DNA of 64,000 bases, taken from positions 162,582 through 226,581 of the forward strand of contig JADJNC010000067.1 in assembly GCA_016709335.1 (NCBI GenBank), written 5' to 3'. The notes beneath the pieces are model-generated. The model saw only the letters and a list, made by a program, of their open reading frames with translations, was not told the DNA's origin and did no database searches. The position numbers and the translations under genes were made by a program. Positions 36,372 through 46,928 of this stretch are shown piece by piece. The DNA comes from Candidatus Propionivibrio dominans (lineage in GTDB: Bacteria > Pseudomonadota > Gammaproteobacteria > Burkholderiales > Rhodocyclaceae). Each line of letters opens with the position of its first letter. Within the stretch, counting starts at the first letter, position 1.

Positions 36372-37031
36372 GTGACAGCCCGCAGCAGACCTCCGGCGCT
36401 GACGATCAGCGAGATTTTCTTTTCGGTACAGGGCGAAAGCTCGCGCGCCGGTCTGCCAACCGTCTTCGTCCGCCTCACCGGCTGCCCGTTGCGCTGTGTC
36501 TGGTGCGACACCGAGTACGCTTTCTCTGGCGGCCAGAGCATGACACTCCCCCAGATTCTCGACGCGGTGGCCGGCCACCAGGCTCGGCAGGTCTGCGTTA
36601 CCGGTGGCGAACCGCTCGCCCAGAAGAACTGTCTGATGCTGCTCACGGCGCTATGCGACGCCGGCTACGATGTCTCGCTCGAAACCTCCGGCGCCCTCGA
36701 TATTTCCGCTGTCGACCAGCGCGTCAGCCGGGTTGTCGATCTCAAGGCACCCGGCTCGGGCGAATCCGGTAAAAATCGCTGGCAGAATCTCGAACAGCTT
36801 ACCTCGCGTGATGAACTGAAGTTCGTGCTCAAGGATCGTGCCGACTACGAATGGGCACGCCACGCCGTTATCGAGCGCCGGCTCGACGCGCTCTGCCCGC
36901 TGCTTTTCTCGCCGGTGCAGGAGACGCTCGAACCGCGAACGCTGGCCGAGTGGATACTCGCCGATCGGCTGCCGGTTCGTTTCCAGGTTCAACTGCACAA
37001 GCTGCTTTGGGGTAACATGCGGGGCAAGTAA
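36372..37031 (+). CDS. queE: 7-carboxy-7-deazaguanine synthase QueE
   Basis: 219 residues. A radical-SAM enzyme with the CxxxCxxC cluster CPLRCVWC near residue 38, preceded by IFFSVQGESSRAGLPTVFVRLTG and followed by VTGGEPLAQ. It converts 6-carboxy-tetrahydropterin to CDG in queuosine/preQ0 synthesis. GTG start at 36372, four bases after cpoB. queC lies 6.4 kb downstream, separated by unrelated genes. Confidence 0.93.
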   Translation: MTARSRPPALTISEIFFSVQGESSRAGLPTVFVRLTGCPLRCVWCDTEYAFSGGQSMTLPQILDAVAGHQARQVCVTGGEPLAQKNCLMLLTALCDAGYDVSLETSGALDISAVDQRVSRVVDLKAPGSGESGKNRWQNLEQLTSRDELKFVLKDRADYEWARHAVIERRLDALCPLLFSPVQETLEPRTLAEWILADRLPVRFQVQLHKLLWGNMRGK

Positions 37032-37049
37032 TACTGTCCGGGAACCACC

Positions 37050-37418
37050 ATGACCGACGAGCGCCGCCACCACGCCCGCATCGCTTTCCACGCACCAGCC
37101 CGACTGGTTCTCGGCGAGCGCACCCTTGATGTTGTTGTACTCGACCTTTCGCTAAAGGGCGCCCTGATCCGTCTGCCGGCCAGCACGCCCCTCAGCGCAG
37201 GCGCGAGCGGCATGCTGCACGTTCGACTCAACGAAAGCGAACCAAGCGAGCAAATCAGCATGCAGATCAGGGTCGCTCATGTCCAGGGACCCCAGGCCGG
37301 CCTGCTATGCATCTGCATCGACATCGACAGCGTGACGCATTTGCGCCGTCTGCTTGAACTCAACCTCGGCGACCCGGCGCTGCTGGAGCGGGAGCTTTCG
37401 GCGCTGATTGCCGAATAG
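37050..37418 (+). CDS. PilZ-domain protein, c-di-GMP receptor
   Basis: 122 residues. The c-di-GMP-binding signatures RRHHAR (RxxxR) at the start and DLSLKGAL (D/N-x-S-x-x-G) about 25 residues later are both present, so binding is likely. The rest is a beta-barrel ending in helices. It starts 18 bases after queE. Its partner is unknown. Confidence 0.85.
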   Translation: MTDERRHHARIAFHAPARLVLGERTLDVVVLDLSLKGALIRLPASTPLSAGASGMLHVRLNESEPSEQISMQIRVAHVQGPQAGLLCICIDIDSVTHLRRLLELNLGDPALLERELSALIAE

Positions 37419-37537
37419 CAAATTGGTGCTCAAGTTCACACCCTTTGTGCGCGGGGCGCTGCGTGCTAAAGCCGCGCAGTGCTGGTTTGCTCAATCGTTA
37501 AGCCAACTGTGAGCTATCGCCATACTAAAGGTGCAAG

Positions 37538-37744
37538 ATGATCGGAAAAGGTGAGCGCCTGTTTGCATTTGTTTTTGGCCTGTTTCTGGTGGGCGTCGGC
37601 TTGTACGCATTACTGTTTAGTCAAACCAGTATGGCTTGGCGGGTTGGTGGAGGCGCAGCTCTGATTCTGCTGGGAGGCAACATGCTCCAGTCTTCGTGGA
37701 AGGGTAAACCATCCTGGCTATCGCGCATTGGGCCGCTACCGTGA
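37538..37744 (+). CDS. Small two-helix membrane protein
   Basis: 68 residues with two predicted membrane helices (LFAFVFGLFLVGVGLYALLF and AWRVGGGAALILLGGNMLQS) and a short basic tail. I recognise no family. AAGGTGCAAG precedes the ATG. Confidence 0.6.
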   Translation: MIGKGERLFAFVFGLFLVGVGLYALLFSQTSMAWRVGGGAALILLGGNMLQSSWKGKPSWLSRIGPLP

Positions 37745-37847
37745 ATCGTGGTCTGCGCTGGGGCCTGACCCGTCGTTCGAGCGGGCCTCGCGCACAAAGT
37801 CGCGTGAGTCAATCGTGGATTAATGGGCCAGTGTTACCTTGGGCGTC

Positions 37848-38102
37848 TCAGTAATGAAACCGCAACTGTGCGATCAACAAGTCATCGCCTTCTACGCGGT
37901 ACACCATGCGTTGTTCATCCGTTATTCGGCGTGACCAGAAACCTGATAGCGCGTGCTTCAATGCTTCCGGCTTCCCGATGCCGGAGAATGGCTCTCGTTG
38001 CGTTTCCCGAATCAACCTGTTAATTCGATCAACCATGCGCTTGTCTTGTTTTTGCCAGTAGAGATAATCTTCCCATGCCTCATCTGCAAAAATCAGCTTC
38101 AC
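37848..38102 (-). CDS. yoeB: YoeB-family mRNA interferase toxin
   Basis: 84 residues. MKLIFADEAWEDYLYWQKQD and IGKPEALKHALSGFWSRRI, then YRV...LRFHY at the C-terminus, are the conserved YoeB blocks. They include Glu, Arg and the terminal His-Tyr of the RNase centre. YoeB cleaves mRNA in the ribosomal A site. It overlaps the antitoxin stop by four bases. Confidence 0.95.
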   Translation of the reverse strand: MKLIFADEAWEDYLYWQKQDKRMVDRINRLIRETQREPFSGIGKPEALKHALSGFWSRRITDEQRMVYRVEGDDLLIAQLRFHY

Positions 38103-38350
38103 TTTGCAATCTCACGCTTGACACCTTTCCCGGCGTTTAACTGTGCAGCAGCAGAGAGAAGACGCCTGGCGTTAGCCGGCGTGCGCAAAAGGTAGGCAGT
38201 CTCCTCAAGCGCTTTGTAATCTTCAAGCGACAGCATCACCACGGCCTGTTCTCCGTTACGGGTGATAATCAAGGCTTCATGGTTGTCACAAACCCGATCC
38301 ATGGTGCTGGCGAGATTTGCGCGAACGGTGGTGTAGGTCATTGCATCCAT
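38099..38350 (-). CDS. yefM: YefM-family antitoxin
   Basis: 83 residues from ATG at 38350 (MDAMTYTTVRANLASTMDRV), placed six bases after GGAGA. A longer in-frame start at 38365 overlaps the operator. The N-terminal Phd/YefM DNA-binding fold carries ALIITRNGEQAVVMLSLEDY. The C-terminal tail binds YoeB. It represses its own promoter through the palindrome upstream. Confidence 0.93.
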   Translation of the reverse strand: MDAMTYTTVRANLASTMDRVCDNHEALIITRNGEQAVVMLSLEDYKALEETAYLLRTPANARRLLSAAAQLNAGKGVKREIAK

Positions 38351-38364
38351 GTTGAATCTCCACA

Positions 38365-38405
38365 TATGTACGCTTTACTGTACATAACAAGCTGGCGCTT
38401 GTCCA
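38365..38405 (-). promoter_or_regulatory. yefM-yoeB promoter and operator
   Basis: TATGTAC (38365-38371) and GTACATA (38380-38386) form a palindrome with the TGTAC cores known to bind YefM. On the minus strand, TGGACA (38405-38400) and TACAGT (38382-38377) are 17 bases apart, so the -10 box lies inside the operator. Confidence 0.65.
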
Positions 38406-38521
38406 GCAAAAGCATACAGGCAAGAGGATGTATGCGTCGTTCGAGCAGCCCCTGGTGTTGCAGGGCAACGATACAGGTTCGCTGCCAGGCATGCAGGATC
38501 ACATCACATTCGCTGTGCGCT

Positions 38522-39988
<1,467 letters not shown>

Positions 39989-39996
<8 letters not shown>

Positions 39997-40942
39997 GGCT
40001 TCGTCCCCAGCCAAACAGGCCGGCAATTCCGAGTGGCGCCCACAGCACAACGGCCAGCAAGACCAGGCCGAGACCGATCTGCCAATGGGGAGAAATCTCG
40101 ACGAAAAATTCTTCGCAGAGCAGCAACAGAACGGCACCGACAACGCCGCCAAACACGCTGCCGACACCGCCGATCACAATCATCACCATCAGCGTTCCGG
40201 ACTGCATCCAGTGCAACAGGTTCGGGCTGGCCAACCCGCTCTGATTGACCAGCAGGGCCCCGGCCAAGCCGGCCAGCGCACCGCCAATCACGAAACAGAC
40301 CAGCTTGTAGGAAAACACCGGATAGCCGAGCGCCTCCATTCGCGTTTCGTTCTCGCGGATACTCTGGATGACGCGCCCGAAGCGCGAATGGGCGAGACGG
40401 TCAAGCGCCAGCAGCACCAGCGCCAGCGTCGCCAGCACGACGAAATAGAACGTCGTGTCGTCCTTCAGATCGAGGCTGCCGAAAGTCGAACGACGCAGCA
40501 ACAACAGCCCGTCATCGCCGCCCCATGACTTCAGCGAGACGATCAGATAAAAAACCATTTGCGCAAAAGCCAGCGTGATCATGATGAAATAGACGCCGCG
40601 CGTACGCAGGCTGATGGCGCCGATCAACAGCGCCAGCAGAGCGGCCACAGCGAGCGCCAGCGGCCACGCCAGCGCGGCCGAATGCACGCCGCCCTCGGCG
40701 AGGATGGCCACCGTATACGCACCGGCGCCGAAAAAGGCGGCATGCCCGAAGGAGATCATGCCGCCGAAGCCGATCACCAGATTGAGGCTGGTTGCCGCCA
40801 GCGCGAAGATCAGCACGCGGCTGGCAAAGCTGACATAGAAGCCCTGGTCGAGCGTCTGCATCAGCCAGGGCAGCGCCAGCAACGCCAGCAGCGTTATTGC
40901 CGCAGCGACGCGGCGGCGCGGGGAGGAGGCGTAAAGTCCCAT
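39989..40942 (-). CDS. livM: Branched-chain amino acid-type ABC permease LivM
   Basis: 317 residues with eight to nine membrane segments and the LivM block LVIGFGGMISFGHAAFFGAGAY near residue 55. It forms the membrane channel with LivH. ATG 40942 opens the frame. A palindromic repeat of about 130 bases separates it from livH upstream. Confidence 0.93.
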
Positions 40943-40965
40943 TTAGAATTGAGTCAACACGAAAA

Positions 40966-41092
40966 TGCAAACCACCAAGTCACCATGTTCACCAAGGGGC
41001 ACCAAGGAAAGCCCGCTTGATTCTTCTTGGTGAAACTTTGTGCCCTTGGTGTCCCCCAAGAGGATTTCCTGCGGGGCAACTTGGTGGTGAAG
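40966..41092. repeat. Dispersed repeat, ACCACCAAG family, inside the liv operon (livH-livM)
   Basis: CAAACCACCAAG at the left faces CTTGGTGGTG at the right. The interior has CACCAAGGGGCACCAAGG facing CTTGGTGAAACTTTGTGCCC. It is a long hairpin between two co-oriented transporter genes. Confidence 0.8.
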
Positions 41093-41123
41093 CTTTTCTG
41101 TACCCTTCAACATGATTGACCAA

Positions 41124-42038
41124 TTAACCCCGCGCCGGGAAGAGGCCTTCCGGGCGCCAGAAAAGAATGGCCGCCATGAGGACGTAGATGAGGATAGAGG
41201 CGAGCGCCGGGCCGAGGCTGGAGGCCACCTCCGGCGACAGAACCTCGCGCAGCAAGGAGGGTAGCGCGGCGCGGCCCAGCGTATCGACCAGGCCAACCAG
41301 CAGGCTGCCGACCAGGGCTCCGCGTATCGACCCGATGCCGCCGATGACGATCACCACGAAGGCCAGAATCAGGATGCTCTCCCCCATGCCCACCTGAACC
41401 GCCAGCAGCGGTCCGAGCATGGCGCCGGCCAGCGCGCAAAGTGCCGCACCTACAGCAAAGACGGCGGTAAACAGCAGACGCACATTGACTCCCAGCGCCT
41501 CGGTCATTTCACGATTCGACGCACCGGCACGCACCCACATGCCGAGCCGCGTGTGGGACACCAGAAGGTAAAGCAGGCCGGCGACCAGAACGCCGACGCC
41601 GATCAGCAACAGACGGTAAGCGGGGTAGAAAAAACCACCGATGCTGACCGGCCCGGAAAGTGCATCCGGCGCATTGAGCAACATCGGCTGCGCGCCCCAG
41701 ATCATGCGCACCACTTCGTTGGCGATCAGGATCAGGGCGAATGTGGCCAGTACCTGCGCCAGGTGATCGCGTGCATAGAGTCGGCGCAACAGCGACACTT
41801 CAAGCAGTGCGCCGAGCAGGGCCGTAGCCAGCATGGCTGTGCCGATTCCGACCATGAAGGACCCACTGGCCTGCGTTACCGCTGCTGCCAGATAGGCCCC
41901 GACCATGTACAGCGAACCATGCGCCAGATTGATCATGTCCATGATCCCGAACACCAGCGTCAACCCGGCGGCGAGCAGGAACAGCATGAGACCGAATTGC
42001 AGGCCGTTGAGCGCCTGTTCGAGGATGAGCTGGGTCAT
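41124..42038 (-). CDS. livH: Branched-chain amino acid-type ABC permease LivH
   Basis: 304 residues from ATG 42038 (MTQLILEQALNGLQFGLMLF), with about eight membrane helices and GIMDMINLAHGSLYMVGAY, the LivH signature. An upstream extension to 42074 lies within a repeat and is rejected. Confidence 0.93.
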   Translation of the reverse strand: MTQLILEQALNGLQFGLMLFLLAAGLTLVFGIMDMINLAHGSLYMVGAYLAAAVTQASGSFMVGIGTAMLATALLGALLEVSLLRRLYARDHLAQVLATFALILIANEVVRMIWGAQPMLLNAPDALSGPVSIGGFFYPAYRLLLIGVGVLVAGLLYLLVSHTRLGMWVRAGASNREMTEALGVNVRLLFTAVFAVGAALCALAGAMLGPLLAVQVGMGESILILAFVVIVIGGIGSIRGALVGSLLVGLVDTLGRAALPSLLREVLSPEVASSLGPALASILIYVLMAAILFWRPEGLFPARG

Positions 42039-42048
42039 TATTTGAAAA

Positions 42049-42152
42049 GCGAACCACCAAGACACCAAGGGCACAAAGGAGCACCAAGTAAAAAAACGGT
42101 CTGCATTCCTTGGTGAAACTTTTTGCCCTTGGTGCCTTGGTGGTAAAGCATT
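42049..42152. repeat. Dispersed repeat, ACCACCAAG family, inside the liv operon (livJ-livH)
   Basis: CGAACCACCAAGACACCAAG faces CTTGGTGCCTTGGTGGT. Interior GGGCACAAAG and CACCAAG face CTTGGTGAAACTTTTTGCCC. This is the most symmetric copy in the window. Confidence 0.82.
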
Positions 42153-42153
42153 A

Positions 42154-43335
42154 TTACTTCATCTTGCACTGCGCGACATAGGCATCGGCGTGATTCGTGA
42201 ACACCGTTCCCATCGTCTTGTTGGTTACCCGGCCCTGGGCGTCGCGACCGATCACGCGCAGATAGTAGTTCTGTACCGGGTAGTGGTTGCTGTTGAACTT
42301 GAAGTCGCCGCGCACCGACTTGAAGTGCTTGGCTTCGAGCGCTTTTCTCAGCGCTTCCTTGTCGTCGAGCCTGCCCTTCACATCGCGAACGGCACCGTCG
42401 ATCAGCAGCGCGGCGTCGAAGCCCTGCGAGGGCGTAAAGTGAGGGCAGACGTCCGTATTCCTTCTGGAAGTCGGCAACGAAGCGCCTGTTCTCGGCGTTC
42501 TCCATGTCGTGCGCCCAGTGCGAGGAGTTGAACATGCCGAGCATCGGCGCCCGACGGCCTTGATCACGTCCTCATCGGCCGAAAAGCCCGGCGCAAAGAG
42601 CTGGGTATCGGACGACAGGCCGGCCGCGACAAACTGCTTGACGAAGTTGATTCCCATACCGCCGGGCAGGAAGAAAAATACGGCATCGGGTTTGAGCGAG
42701 CGAATCTGTGCCAGTTCGGCGGCGTAATCAAGTTGCCCCAGCTTGGTATAAATCTCCTCGCTGACCTTGCCCTTGTAGAAGCGCTTGAAGCCGACCATCG
42801 CGTCCTTGCCGCCGGGATAATTGGGCGCCACCAGAACCACGTTCTTGAAGCCCTTGTCCATAACGTACTTGCCGACCGCCTCATGCAGGTTGTCGTTCTG
42901 CCAGGCGACGTTGAAGAAGTAGGGGTTGCATTGCTCGCCGGCATACTGCGAGGGGCCGGCATTGGCCGAGATATAGAAGGTCTTGTTGTCGAAGACCGGC
43001 TGACCAACGGCCAGCATGATGTTGGAGAAGACGATGCCGGTCATGAAATCGACCTTGTCCTTCTTCAGAAACTTCTCGGCGATCTGCTGCGCGACCTCGG
43101 GTTTCTGCTGGTCGTCGACGACGATCACTTCGGCGGGCAAACCGCCCAGTTTTCCATTCAGTTGTTTGACCGCCAGATTGAAGCCGTCACGAATATCGAT
43201 ACCGAGACCAGCGCCGGGGCCGGAGAGCGTGGACAGGAAGCCGACTTTCACCGACGTCGCTTCGGCCGCATGAACGGAGGTGCCCAGCAGGAGCAGGGTG
43301 GCTAGGGCGAAAAGGCATTTCGTAGGGCGCATCAT
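42154..43335 (-). CDS. livJ: Liv-type periplasmic substrate-binding protein, with a compensated frameshift patch
   Basis: 393 residues. A signal peptide ([19 protein letters not shown]) precedes a Leu/Ile/Val-binding fold ([36 protein letters not shown]). Between about 42552 and 42445 the main frame reads as an Arg/Thr-rich non-family stretch ([15 protein letters not shown]). The neighbouring frame there reads the expected [20 protein letters not shown] and [17 protein letters not shown]. Two opposite one-base shifts would leave the rest intact, so the corrected protein is normal. The expected ligand is an amino acid or amide. First gene of the cassette. Confidence 0.9.
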   Translation of the reverse strand: MMRPTKCLFALATLLLLGTSVHAAEATSVKVGFLSTLSGPGAGLGIDIRDGFNLAVKQLNGKLGGLPAEVIVVDDQQKPEVAQQIAEKFLKKDKVDFMTGIVFSNIMLAVGQPVFDNKTFYISANAGPSQYAGEQCNPYFFNVAWQNDNLHEAVGKYVMDKGFKNVVLVAPNYPGGKDAMVGFKRFYKGKVSEEIYTKLGQLDYAAELAQIRSLKPDAVFFFLPGGMGINFVKQFVAAGLSSDTQLFAPGFSADEDVIKAVGRRCSACSTPRTGRTTWRTPRTGASLPTSRRNTDVCPHFTPSQGFDAALLIDGAVRDVKGRLDDKEALRKALEAKHFKSVRGDFKFNSNHYPVQNYYLRVIGRDAQGRVTNKTMGTVFTNHADAYVAQCKMK

Positions 43336-43457
43336 TTTCTCCGGAAATGGTAATCAGGCTGAAAGGAAGAGATTGTAGCGCACCATGCCGGTCGATACTC
43401 TTCCCAATACCGTTAGAATGGCGGCTGATCGTTAGTCATCAATCGTCAATTTCCCCC

Positions 43458-44171
43458 ATGAGTACACCGCTAACCTCCCCCCGCCGACGCGCCGTTGTCC
43501 TGCTTTCCGGTGGTCTTGACTCGGCCACCACGCTGGCCATTGCCCGTGACGCCGGGTTCGACTGCTACTGTCTTTCCCTTGACTATGGTCAGCGGCATCG
43601 CATTGAGCTTGAGGCGGCCGCGCGCGTCGCCAAAGCGCTGGGCGCCAGCGAGCATCGCGTGCTGCATGTGGCGCTCGGCGAGTTTGGCGGCTCGGCGCTC
43701 ACCGATAACGCCATCGCTGTTCCGGTCGATGGCGTTCAGCCCGGTATTCCCGTCACTTACGTGCCGGCGCGCAATACCGTCATGCTTTCGCTGGCGCTGG
43801 CCTGGGCTGAGATATTGGGAAGCTGCGATATCTTCGTCGGCGTCAATGCCGTCGACTACTCGGGCTACCCGGATTGCCGGCCGGAATACATCGCCGCCTT
43901 CGAGGCCATGGCCCGACTGGCGACCAGGGCCGGCGTGCAAGGCGAAGCACTGAGCATCCACGCCCCATTGATCGATCTATCCAAGGCGGAGATCATTCGG
44001 CGCGGCAGCACCCTCGGCGTTGATTACGGCCTGACGGTTTCCTGCTACCAGGCCGACGAGACTGGCCGTGCCTGCGGTGTCTGCGATTCCTGCCGGCTGC
44101 GCCGGGAGGGCTTTTCTGCGCTCGGCCTGGGCGACCCGACACCTTACGTGACCGGCTCGCAAGAAGCTTAG
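43458..44171 (+). CDS. queC: 7-cyano-7-deazaguanine synthase QueC
   Basis: 237 residues. N-type ATP pyrophosphatase loop [14 protein letters not shown] near residue 12, [18 protein letters not shown], and the C-terminal zinc cysteines [20 protein letters not shown]. It makes preQ0 from CDG, the step after QueE. ATG 43458 is preferred to the upstream open frame. Confidence 0.95.
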   Translation: MSTPLTSPRRRAVVLLSGGLDSATTLAIARDAGFDCYCLSLDYGQRHRIELEAAARVAKALGASEHRVLHVALGEFGGSALTDNAIAVPVDGVQPGIPVTYVPARNTVMLSLALAWAEILGSCDIFVGVNAVDYSGYPDCRPEYIAAFEAMARLATRAGVQGEALSIHAPLIDLSKAEIIRRGSTLGVDYGLTVSCYQADETGRACGVCDSCRLRREGFSALGLGDPTPYVTGSQEA

Positions 44172-44198
44172 TTTTAGCTTGTTCGCGACAGGCTCGCG

Positions 44199-44227
44199 TT
44201 GACAGTCGAATGACCGCTCCCTATAAT
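44199..44227 (+). promoter_or_regulatory. Consensus sigma-70 promoter for tRNA-Lys genes
   Basis: TTGACA (44199-44204) and TATAAT (44222-44227) are separated by 17 bases, an exact consensus. The tRNA starts 19 bases after the -10 box. Confidence 0.85.
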
Positions 44228-44246
44228 CCGGCGTTCCCGTTTTTCC

Positions 44247-44322
44247 GGGTCGGTAGCTCAGTTGGTAGAGCAGCGGACTTTTAATCCGTTGGTCGCGAGT
44301 TCGAATCTCGCCCGACCTACCA
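44247..44322 (+). tRNA. tRNA-Lys (anticodon UUU)
   Basis: 76 bases with cloverleaf arms: acceptor GGGTCGG/CCGACCT, D-arm GCTC...GAGC, anticodon loop CTTTTAA giving UUU, T-arm with GTTCGAATC, and an encoded CCA end. Confidence 0.95.
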
Positions 44323-44363
44323 GCAAACTTCAGCGGCCGGCAGTTTGTTTGAAGTCATTATGT

Positions 44364-44439
44364 GGGGCGTTAGCTCAGCTGGTAGAGCAGCGGACTCTTA
44401 ATCCGTAGGTCGACAGTTCGAATCTGTCACGCCCTACCA
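44364..44439 (+). tRNA. tRNA-Lys (anticodon CUU)
   Basis: 76 bases: acceptor GGGGCGT/ACGCCCT, anticodon loop CTCTTAA giving CUU, T-arm with GTTCGAATC, and an encoded CCA. It shares its D-arm and anticodon-stem sequence with the first tRNA-Lys 41 bases upstream, so both probably come from one transcript. Confidence 0.95.
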
Positions 44440-44601
44440 CATAAACTTTCAATTTCAATAGCTTATAAATTAACCGGGGTTGGGCTTTTTGCAGCCTGGT
44501 CCATTTCTGGTCTATCTTCGAACGGTGTTCTCTCCCCTTCACGCTGGTGTTGCCCGGCGGCAACGAGCGATAGCGAAAATTTCCCGAATCTTTCTTTCCC
44601 C

Positions 44602-45834
44602 ATGATCTTCTCACTGCTGACCTTTGCCTCGGCGTTCCTGATTGAGGGACTCGGAACCTGGATTTCAATCATCGGTTTGTCGAGTCTCTTCAGCGCTGAT
44701 CCCATCATCATTGCATTGGCGGCAGCGCTTGACGTCGGCAAGGTCGTCACAGTTTCCTTCCTTTACAAGCGGTGGAATACGGCACCCAGGATGCTCAGGT
44801 TCTACATGATTCTGGCCACGGCGGTGTTGATGGCCATCACGTCGGTCGGCGCGTTCGGGTATCTCTCCGCCGCTTTCCAGGGCGCAATCAAGGATACGAA
44901 GCAGCAACAAATCCTGGTGACCGCCGCCATGGAGGAAAAAGCGAAGCTTGAGGCGCGCAAAAAAGAGATTGACGCCCAGATCGCCAACCTTCCCTCACAC
45001 ATCGTGCAAGGGCGCCAGAAGCTGATCAGTGCCTTCAAGGGCGAAGCGGACCGCATCAACCTGCGTTTGCGGCAATTGGACGCAGAACTGCCTAAAATGC
45101 GTGCGCAACAGATCACCATCAACACGCATACCGGCCCCATAGTCTACATTTCACAGGCATTCAACGTGTCCGTGGAGCAGGCGGTCAAGTATGTAATTCT
45201 GATCATCATCTTTGTCTTTGACCCGCTGGCGATTGCGCTTCTCGTCGCCGGAAACTTCCTGTGGGAGACGCGGAAAAAGACATTGCCCGTACCGGCAGAC
45301 GTTGCTGAGCGTTCCGGTAAGGTCTTTGAGACCCGTTCTGACTCGACAGCAGCGGTGGTTGGCGTAACGCCCCTAGATATTGCAAACCGCGTTGATGAGG
45401 CAATCAGACCCAAGACTGAGACACCGCACCGGGGTGAGGTTGCCGAGGCGGTGCCCAAAGCTACACCCCTTGAATTGGCCGACCCGGTTCGGGTGTCGAT
45501 TCCCAGGGACAAGGCCAGCGAAGCGAGTGCTGCGCTTCATGCAGAAGTGCAGCCACAAGCGATTCACCTTGTAACATCGCACAGCGAGCCGCCCGCAGTT
45601 CAAGCGCCTGAATCAATTAGCCGGGGTCAGGGTGACGCGACAGTTGCAGGCACCAACCCGGGGGTGAGCACCACGGCGAATGAGCAAATACCCATTATCC
45701 CGGATCCAGAGCAAGCGATTCGCGAGACAGCCTACTACCTCGCCGAGAAGCGTGCATTCAAGGACGGCGCACCTGCCGACGACTGGGTTCGGGCCGAGAA
45801 AGTAATCGTGAAAGGCGGGATCCCAGCCGGTTGA
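44602..45834 (+). CDS. Membrane protein with coiled coil and C-terminal DUF2934-like domain
   Basis: 410 residues. Three membrane segments (about 3-28, 34-55 and 68-90) are followed by a charged coiled coil (about 105-175, MEEKAKLEARKKEIDAQIAN) and a fourth segment (about 195-217, IIFVFDPLAIALLVAGNFLW). A Pro/Ala-rich linker follows. The last 40 residues, AIRETAYYLAEKRAFKDGAP then DDWVRAEKVI, match the DUF2934 pattern. The N-terminal part resembles membrane proteins I associate with phage genomes. It lies directly downstream of two tRNA genes and has no obvious operon. The ATG has no clear Shine-Dalgarno. No function is assigned. Confidence 0.7.
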   Translation: MIFSLLTFASAFLIEGLGTWISIIGLSSLFSADPIIIALAAALDVGKVVTVSFLYKRWNTAPRMLRFYMILATAVLMAITSVGAFGYLSAAFQGAIKDTKQQQILVTAAMEEKAKLEARKKEIDAQIANLPSHIVQGRQKLISAFKGEADRINLRLRQLDAELPKMRAQQITINTHTGPIVYISQAFNVSVEQAVKYVILIIIFVFDPLAIALLVAGNFLWETRKKTLPVPADVAERSGKVFETRSDSTAAVVGVTPLDIANRVDEAIRPKTETPHRGEVAEAVPKATPLELADPVRVSIPRDKASEASAALHAEVQPQAIHLVTSHSEPPAVQAPESISRGQGDATVAGTNPGVSTTANEQIPIIPDPEQAIRETAYYLAEKRAFKDGAPADDWVRAEKVIVKGGIPAG

Positions 45835-46013
45835 TGGTCACCGCAAGCTGTTGAGGCGGTCATGCCTGAATGCGAGTTCACTCGACCGTTCAACAATGGC
45901 AAAAATCTGAATTAAGTAATACAAGGATGTATGTGAGCTCAACTTGTCTTGGGATTCAGCGGCAGGGCAAGCACCATAATTCTCAATCGTGATTATTCAT
46001 TGGTGGAGTGGCG

Positions 46014-46097
46014 ATGAAGGCCATCGATCCCTATGACGCCGAACGCAATTGTGATTTCACGGCCAATCCGAATTGGGCTGGACATAAATCCTTCTAG
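46014..46097 (+). CDS. Possible 27-residue ORF
   Basis: ATG at 46014 follows TGGAG by seven bases and reads MKAIDPYDAERNCDFTANPN before a TAG at 46097. It overlaps the stop of the convergent antitoxin gene. It could be a small gene or the residue of a longer one. The rest of the 45835-46093 gap shows nothing else. Confidence 0.2.
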   Translation: MKAIDPYDAERNCDFTANPNWAGHKSF

Positions 46098-46312
46098 TAG
46101 CCTGCTGCCTTTTCCAGTAAGTCCAACCCGCGTTCAGTCTTCCCGGATCCGCGTTCGGCACGCAGTCGAAAACGCGTTTCCGCATCGAACTCGGCAAGCA
46201 TCAGCGTAGTCATCTCATCAATCAGGCGATTAAGAGGTGTGCCGCGACTCTTGGCAAGCGCCTTGAGTCGCCGGTGTTTTTCATCGGGCAAACGAACCGT
46301 AAGTGCTGTCAT
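46094..46312 (-). CDS. Ribbon-helix-helix antitoxin
   Basis: 72 residues. MTALTVRLPDEKHRRLKALA and RGTPLNRLIDEMTTLML form a classic RHH fold. It lies one base after the PIN toxin gene, downstream of it. It would bind DNA as a dimer and mask the toxin with its C-terminal half. Confidence 0.75.
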   Translation of the reverse strand: MTALTVRLPDEKHRRLKALAKSRGTPLNRLIDEMTTLMLAEFDAETRFRLRAERGSGKTERGLDLLEKAAGY

Positions 46313-46313
46313 G

Positions 46314-46730
46314 TCATAGCTCCGTAAAGAAAGTTTCGGGAGACGTAATACGCAACATGGGAAAACGCAACTCCATGTTACGCAGATGACGCAGATTTCG
46401 CGTCACGATGAATTCCGCCCCCCCTGCCACAGCAAGCTCCAGAAGATGGTTATCTGCCTCATCCGGAAGATTGGGTCGCCACAAGAAATAAATACGCGTC
46501 CATTCGCAACTGGCAAAAAAAACGTCGAGTAATTCGTCTCGCTCGCTTCTGTTTAGCTTGCAGTTCACAAACAAATCGTCGCGTCCGAAAACATCCTCGT
46601 ATTCGTTGAACAGTGCATTCCCCATCAGAGGTACGCACAGACCTTTCACGCAAGCCGCAACGACAGCATTTGCAGCACCTGTACCAAGACAGGCTCCAAG
46701 GAAAACATTAGTATCAACAACGATTCTCAT
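46314..46730 (-). CDS. PIN-domain toxin (TIGR00305-like)
   Basis: 138 residues from ATG 46730 (MRIVVDTNVFLGACLGTGAA). Acidic residues sit in VVDTN, NEYEDVF, DEADNHLLELA and TRNLRHL, the pattern of COG1569-type PIN nucleases. An upstream GTG at 46757 is possible. The toxin gene precedes its antitoxin. Confidence 0.8.
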   Translation of the reverse strand: MRIVVDTNVFLGACLGTGAANAVVAACVKGLCVPLMGNALFNEYEDVFGRDDLFVNCKLNRSERDELLDVFFASCEWTRIYFLWRPNLPDEADNHLLELAVAGGAEFIVTRNLRHLRNMELRFPMLRITSPETFFTEL

Positions 46731-46928
46731 GGATAATGGTATCAATTCTGCCACCAAATAGCAATGCTAATCCGTCTGAAGCCCTTGCCCCTGGCGTTGA
46801 ACACTACCCGGATATTCTACTGAAAACTGCCATAAAGTAAGTCGCCTTGATCTCGGCGGATGTTCTTCAACTGGTATTGCTGGCTTCTGCATTCCATCCT
46901 GCAGGCAGCTCTTCGGCCTTCTGCCAGA

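Noticed and set aside
44440-46760. Attachment-site direct repeat of the tRNA-Lys 3' end
   Set aside because: I searched by eye for the CACGCCCTACCA end downstream and found none in this stretch.
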